Of a stretch of 17,646 nucleotides of DNA, positions 13,839 through 17,646 are shown in pieces (position 1 is the stretch's first letter; each line of letters begins with the position of its first letter). Both the position numbers and the translations under genes were made by a program. Under the pieces are notes generated by a model that saw only the letters and a program-made list of their open reading frames with translations, was not told the DNA's origin and did no database searches. This stretch comes from Acidobacterium sp049965615 (lineage in GTDB: Bacteria > Acidobacteriota > Terriglobia > Terriglobales > Acidobacteriaceae): NCBI GenBank assembly GCA_049965615.1, contig JBMFWD010000061.1, forward strand, positions 1-17,646. The letters are read 5' to 3'.

Positions 13839-16418
13839 TCAGAATTTATAGTGTATTCCCAGAGTCAAGATATTCGCGTGGAAGTTACGGGGCGCCGTCT
13901 CTCCCGCTGGCGAAATCGTAAGTCCGGTTTGCAACCCGATGAGTGAGGGTGAATCGCACGCCACCACAGGAGCCGGATTCCCGGGAGTGGGGCCGGAAGT
14001 CGCGCAGTATTGCGCTCCCGAGGGTCCACCCTCGCCGTATCCGTAGTAGTCGTACCTTGCATTCCACACAAGTCCGTTCCGGAAGTTCCAGGACAATTTC
14101 ACAAACGGTGACTGGTAAGTCGACACCAGCGAGCCCGCAACGTCGCGCGCATCGTTATAGAAGCGGCTTCCATCCACCGAACTGATGTTGTAACCGAATG
14201 AGGAACTCAACCGCTTATTGGGATGGAGATCGAGCGCCACCGTCCCATACTGCGTCGGTGCGTGCTCAAAGTCCTTCGTGGGGCCAAACTCGTAATAGCT
14301 GGCGCCACGAACCCTTGCCCCAGGGCATGCCGTACCACTGGCCGTCGCAGCTCCCGGATATGTGCTGCTCGGTGCTCCGTTGTAGCAGATGTTCGTCGAG
14401 GTATACACATCGCTGTAACCGTAGTTGAAGTCCAGCGCGTAATGCTCGTTCGGAGTGATAGCAGCGCCAATGCCCAGCACCCGGCTGTAGGCTACATGCT
14501 CAATCGGGCCTGCATAGGTAGCATCTCCACTCGCCACTGCTTCCTGGTTGTTGTTCGTATTGTCGTGAATCTCAACGTCGTTATAAGCGCCGTTGATCGA
14601 GATCCAGGGCTTCGGCCGATACATCGTATGCAAGCGGTAGCGCTGCATCTGCCGCGGGTTGACCGGAGTAAATGCATTGTCGCTGTAGAAGATTCCAACG
14701 CTGCCATTTACATTCCAGTTGGGCTCAGGACGCAGTGAGGCGGTAAAGATGCCGCCATTCTGATGAATCGTCACAGTCCCGTTCGTCTGCGATCCCACCG
14801 GCAACGGAGTATTGTGCGGAATACCCTGCGCAATAATCTGCTGATGATACCGGTAGGTCAAGGATAGCATTACTTTTGACAACCCTTCATACGAAACGGT
14901 CACATTATTCGTGAATCGCTTCTGCCCGAAGAAGTTATCCTCCGACGTGCCCGCCAGGCTGCCGTGCGGTCCGGAGTTGGGCGGTCCGGCAATGAGAGGG
15001 CCAGAATAAGTGATCGTCTCATTCGGATCGGTCGGGGTCTGTAATGTTGCGCCTTGCGTCTCGAAGGCGGTGCCAGGCTGCTGCACATTCGAGTAGGTCA
15101 GCTGCTCAGAAAGCACCCATGCAGGAGACGCCTGATAAGTCAGGGCGTAATCTACCGCCGTAACTTTCCGCTTGGCGCTGGCGTTGCCTGTAAAGGTAGT
15201 GGAGCGAACCCGTCCGTAGAGACCCTGAATATTCTCGTAGTAGTTCGGCAGGTCCATCTTCGCATCCGTGTACCGGATATCGCCGTTCATTTCCACATTC
15301 TTGATGCTGGTGGTGGAGAAGCGGAAGATCTCCGTGGGATAAAGCAACCTTGTAGGCTGCGTACGAAGGTAGCTGGTAAAAACATCACAAGCCGCGTTGA
15401 TCACCGGCTTGCCGCCAGGTACCTGAGGGTCATACAGAATCGTGTTGTCAACCATGCTCCCCTTATTGCACAGACTGATGCTGTAGGGGCTCAGGCTGTC
15501 CCAGTTGCCGAGCGCCGCCGGCGTGCCGTCAGCCTCCTGCACCAGGAACTGACTCGGCGCGATCGTGTAGTAAGAGTTCTCTTTGATATGGTTAACGATC
15601 TCTTCAAAGGTGAACTGCGTGCCGCGCATCGGCTTCCAGTGGATCGCTCCACGGAAGAAATCCGTGCTGTGGCGCTGATACATATTCAACAGAAGATCGC
15701 CCTGATTAATCTGACCGCCGGGGCTCAGGGAAGGTCCCTGGAATACGTTCTGCTCGTACTCCACCTCATAGCTCACACGGGACATGGGGAACAGAATCAA
15801 GTTGACATCCGTCCTGCGGCGCACCGTGTTGTAAAGGAAGGAAGACTGCTCTACCTGCGGCCAGGCCAGTGACCCGGTCGGTGCCGTCACCGGGCCAATC
15901 GGAATCGACTGCCCCGAGGGGATATTCGGATTTCCCAGGAGGTCATAGTCAAAGTACCGCCGGTTCCGATTGAAGGTTCCGGAGAACTGATAGTACTTGC
16001 CCTTCACCACATCCATCCGGGTAAAGTTGAACGGATCTCCGCCGAACCCGTTGCTGTAGATCTCCATGTGATCAAACAGCGGACGCTTGTTTGTCGTCAG
16101 CGGACGAAGCTCAAAGGTGCTTCCAAGCACCCGCGGACCGGAGTGCAGGTTCACCAGCGTGTCATACATGGCATTGCTGCCCGTAAGACTCGTCATGTGC
16201 CCGCCCATGTTGATCGCCCCATGCAGCGAATATCCTGCGGGCGCTGAGGGCTGTCTCACCGGTGAGGATGAACTGCCCGGCATGTTAGTTTGCGCCATCG
16301 CCGTTCCTGTCATCACCGCCAGAGCGACAACTGCAAGCCGAACGCCAGGGCGACGGCGAGCTGCAGCTAAGGCAAGTGGACGATACAACCAGGGAAACCA
16401 GCGCGTGTTCTTCATCAT
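13839..16418 (-). CDS. Outer-membrane beta-barrel of a porin-cytochrome conduit (GSU2204-like, MtrB/PioB analogue)
   Basis: This 859-residue precursor has a long signal peptide (about 1-42, ending TGTAMAQ) and a body of alternating polar/apolar strands rich in Tyr, Asn, Gly and Thr. It ends in GIHYKF, the C-terminal aromatic signature recognised by the BAM machinery. Near the N-terminus are segments I associate with the GSU2204-type family of Geobacter and Acidobacteriota: GSNAMYDTLVNLHSGPRVL, SNGFGGDPFNFTR and FNRNRRYFDYDLLGNP. There is no CxxCH. Six cysteines fall in three close pairs (317/344, 678/698, 805/821), probably in loops. In such conduits the barrel sheathes a periplasmic multihaem cytochrome; here the decaheme gene is directly upstream. 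The start is an ATG (followed by a second) with GGGAGG seven bases before it. Confidence 0.85.
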   Translation of the reverse strand: MMKNTRWFPWLYRPLALAAARRRPGVRLAVVALAVMTGTAMAQTNMPGSSSSPVRQPSAPAGYSLHGAINMGGHMTSLTGSNAMYDTLVNLHSGPRVLGSTFELRPLTTNKRPLFDHMEIYSNGFGGDPFNFTRMDVVKGKYYQFSGTFNRNRRYFDYDLLGNPNIPSGQSIPIGPVTAPTGSLAWPQVEQSSFLYNTVRRRTDVNLILFPMSRVSYEVEYEQNVFQGPSLSPGGQINQGDLLLNMYQRHSTDFFRGAIHWKPMRGTQFTFEEIVNHIKENSYYTIAPSQFLVQEADGTPAALGNWDSLSPYSISLCNKGSMVDNTILYDPQVPGGKPVINAACDVFTSYLRTQPTRLLYPTEIFRFSTTSIKNVEMNGDIRYTDAKMDLPNYYENIQGLYGRVRSTTFTGNASAKRKVTAVDYALTYQASPAWVLSEQLTYSNVQQPGTAFETQGATLQTPTDPNETITYSGPLIAGPPNSGPHGSLAGTSEDNFFGQKRFTNNVTVSYEGLSKVMLSLTYRYHQQIIAQGIPHNTPLPVGSQTNGTVTIHQNGGIFTASLRPEPNWNVNGSVGIFYSDNAFTPVNPRQMQRYRLHTMYRPKPWISINGAYNDVEIHDNTNNNQEAVASGDATYAGPIEHVAYSRVLGIGAAITPNEHYALDFNYGYSDVYTSTNICYNGAPSSTYPGAATASGTACPGARVRGASYYEFGPTKDFEHAPTQYGTVALDLHPNKRLSSSFGYNISSVDGSRFYNDARDVAGSLVSTYQSPFVKLSWNFRNGLVWNARYDYYGYGEGGPSGAQYCATSGPTPGNPAPVVACDSPSLIGLQTGLTISPAGETAPRNFHANILTLGIHYKF

Positions 16419-16467
16419 TTTGGAACCTCCCAAGGTAAGCCGTGGCCACATCGAACCGTGATCTCTT

Positions 16468-16508
16468 CCGGGTTGCGCCGACCGATGTGGCTGGAAGGCG
16501 CAACCCGG
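16468..16508 (-). other. 12-bp inverted repeat (hairpin) between decaheme and barrel genes
   Basis: CCGGGTTGCGCC (16468-16479) and GGCGCAACCCGG (16497-16508) are perfect reverse complements around a 17-base loop, in the 96-bp gap between two operon genes. No T-run follows on the minus strand. It may act as an mRNA-stability or processing stem protecting the decaheme message, or as a partial terminator that sets the cytochrome-to-barrel ratio. Confidence 0.65.
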
Positions 16509-16514
16509 CACGGT

Positions 16515-17441
16515 TTATCGAATGAATGCAGGATGAAGGTTCGAGCCGTGGATCTCAGTGTGGCAGTTCGTGCAGGGCGTCAGTTCCGATGACCCCTGTC
16601 CCATGGTGTGGAAGGTACCTTCCGCAACCGGACTGTGACATTGATTGCACAGCGTATTGATCGTCGGCATATTCAGCAGCCGTGCGTTCTGCGATCCATG
16701 CGGGCTGTGGCAGCCAAGGCAACCGACAGCCTTCACTGCTGCATGCTCGAACACGAACGGCCCACGAGTATCCATGTGGCACTTCGTGCACACCCGGTTC
16801 TGGTCCGCGGTAGAACGCAGATTATTGGCGCTGAACGTGCCGTGTACATCATGGCAGTCCGTGCACTTCATCGCGCCTTCCGGCACCGGGTGATGGAAGG
16901 GCATGCCGAACTGCGCCTTCACATCGGTATGGCAGCTCTCACACAGCTCCGGCTGCTTCGCTAGCAGCAGGTTCGGACCGTTGGAGTGATGCACGCTGTG
17001 GCAACTGGTGCAGCTTACGCCGGCCTTCGCATGCGGTGACCGCTGGAAGTCCGGATGAGCTGTTGAGTGACAACCCAGGCACTTCTGGTCGATCTGCTTC
17101 GGCGTCGCTTTGTCGAAGCGGAAGATCTTGGTAACATCCCCTCCGCTCTGCACGTGCGCCTGGCCTGGACCATGACAGTTTTCGCACGTCAGCGTTTTAT
17201 CGCCATGCAGGAAAACCATCTTTGCATGTGGATTGTCAGCAAATGTGTGTGCAACGCCGGTATGGCAGGTTTCGCACATCTGCGAGCCCACATAACCTGG
17301 CGGCAAACTGGATGCGTTCTGGCCTTGTGCAGCCTTCACTCCCGGACTCGCCGGCCGCGTAGCGGCCTGGACCGATGGATGTTCAAAGACTACGAATGCA
17401 AGAATGAGCAGGATTGCGGACAGCAGGGAAATTCGTCTCAT
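16515..17441 (-). CDS. Periplasmic decaheme cytochrome c, DmsE/MtrA/PioA type
   Basis: A 308-residue precursor with a signal peptide (MRRISLLSAILLILAFVVFE, cleavage probably after SVQA, about residue 26) and ten CxxCH motifs at Cys56, 86, 121, 144, 167, 193, 218, 241, 265 and 290. Number of haems, total length and segments such as PFHHPVPEGAMKCTDCHDVH match the DmsE/MtrA decaheme family, whose members insert into an outer-membrane barrel and carry electrons across it. There is no lipobox, so it is a soluble or barrel-embedded protein. The ATG at 17441 has AAGGTGG six bases upstream; a TTG two codons earlier is less likely. It is the first gene of the operon and has a Crp/Fnr-type operator and -10 box upstream, with a leader of about 76 bases. 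Confidence 0.93.
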   Translation of the reverse strand: MRRISLLSAILLILAFVVFEHPSVQAATRPASPGVKAAQGQNASSLPPGYVGSQMCETCHTGVAHTFADNPHAKMVFLHGDKTLTCENCHGPGQAHVQSGGDVTKIFRFDKATPKQIDQKCLGCHSTAHPDFQRSPHAKAGVSCTSCHSVHHSNGPNLLLAKQPELCESCHTDVKAQFGMPFHHPVPEGAMKCTDCHDVHGTFSANNLRSTADQNRVCTKCHMDTRGPFVFEHAAVKAVGCLGCHSPHGSQNARLLNMPTINTLCNQCHSPVAEGTFHTMGQGSSELTPCTNCHTEIHGSNLHPAFIR

Positions 17442-17501
17442 TGGCAACCACCTTCTGTTTTCTCTCTACAGCTACCTTCCCCAGCTAAACGTCACTGGCA
17501 A

Positions 17502-17524
17502 ATATCCATTCGCGAACTGGATAT
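17502..17524. promoter_or_regulatory. Inverted repeat overlapping the predicted decaheme-operon start site
   Basis: ATATCCA (17502-17508) and TGGATAT (17518-17524) are perfect reverse complements. The 9 bases between them contain the palindrome TTCGCGAA. The element spans about -7 to +16 of the predicted transcript start and overlaps the -10 box by two bases, so it could be an operator for a second regulator or a hairpin at the 5' end of the message. Confidence 0.45.
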
Positions 17525-17528
17525 GTTA
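17523..17528 (-). promoter_or_regulatory. Candidate -10 box (TAACAT) of the electron-transfer operon
   Basis: TAACAT matches the -10 consensus at four of six bases. Its start at about 17517-17516 places the TGTGA-N6-TCACA palindrome (centre 17558.5) about 41.5-42.5 bp upstream, the standard class II activator position. There is no -35 consensus, as usual for activator-dependent promoters. Confidence 0.45.
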
Positions 17529-17550
17529 GGACCGGAGTTACTCCACAAGA

Positions 17551-17566
17551 TGTGACCTATATCACA
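17551..17566. promoter_or_regulatory. Perfect Crp/Fnr-family operator TGTGA-N6-TCACA upstream of the electron-transfer operon
   Basis: TGTGA, spacer CCTATA, TCACA on the plus strand, centred at 17558.5 and about 110 bp upstream of the decaheme ATG. It is identical in both arms to the sites before cydA and the Usp gene. The remaining 80 bp to the window edge show no gene or other site I can support. Confidence 0.75.
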
Positions 17567-17646
17567 AGTCACTCTTGTCCAAATTAGCTTTTGAACGGCG
17601 GCGGTATTGCCCTGTTACGGTTTGTGTTGAGAGACATAAACCCGAG

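Noticed and set aside
15054..15872. 272-residue plus-strand frame inside the barrel gene
   Set aside because: Antisense shadow of the barrel gene; no SD or recognisable domain, while the barrel frame has signal peptide, family segments and terminal Phe.

Overview
The window looks like chromosome of an Acidobacteriota bacterium (probably Terriglobia). This is an inference from family-level resemblance: the outer-membrane barrel, the short STAS-like protein and the small zinc-ribbon protein are types I associate with that phylum, and base composition is moderately GC-rich. No rRNA, tRNA, CRISPR array or mobile element was seen.

Layout. (1) Positions 1-5829, minus strand: the 5' part of a glycosyltransferase gene cut by the window edge; cydB and cydA (cytochrome bd quinol oxidase, short Q-loop type); an HdeD/DUF308-like membrane protein; a tandem-domain universal stress protein (Usp); a small zinc-ribbon protein; a second tandem Usp. 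(2) Positions 5830-6281: a dense control region with a TGTGA-N6-TCACA palindrome before the Usp gene, an array of GTGACGAA/TTCGTCAC palindromes, another TGTGA-type palindrome, and a sigma-54 type -24/-12 promoter. (3) Positions 6282-9731, plus strand: a STAS-like protein, a Crp/Fnr-family regulator, and a PAS-PAS-GAF sigma-54 activator (FhlA-like C-terminus). (4) Positions 9796-17441, minus strand: a six-gene electron-transfer operon read from the right: DmsE/MtrA-type decaheme cytochrome, 859-residue outer-membrane beta-barrel, monoheme cytochrome c, 11-heme membrane-anchored cytochrome c, b-type cytochrome, and a NapC/NirT-like hexaheme quinol dehydrogenase. It ends in an intrinsic terminator.

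How it may work together. The operon has the parts for a path from the quinone pool (b cytochrome plus 11-heme cytochrome, and the ImcH-like hexaheme protein) through the periplasm (monoheme cytochrome) to a porin-cytochrome conduit in the outer membrane, with 28 c-type heme motifs in all. Direction (outward reduction or inward oxidation) cannot be read from sequence. The main regulatory observation is that the encoded Crp/Fnr regulator has a CRP-type recognition helix (R-E-T-V-T-R). The matching perfect operator TGTGA-N6-TCACA occurs upstream of cydA, the zinc-ribbon/Usp operon and the decaheme operon, with a near-perfect copy upstream of the regulator's own operon. Two of these sites sit in class II activator geometry relative to a -10 box. 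I infer one local regulon linking oxygen respiration at low O2, stress proteins and extracellular electron transfer, with a sigma-54 circuit controlling the regulator.
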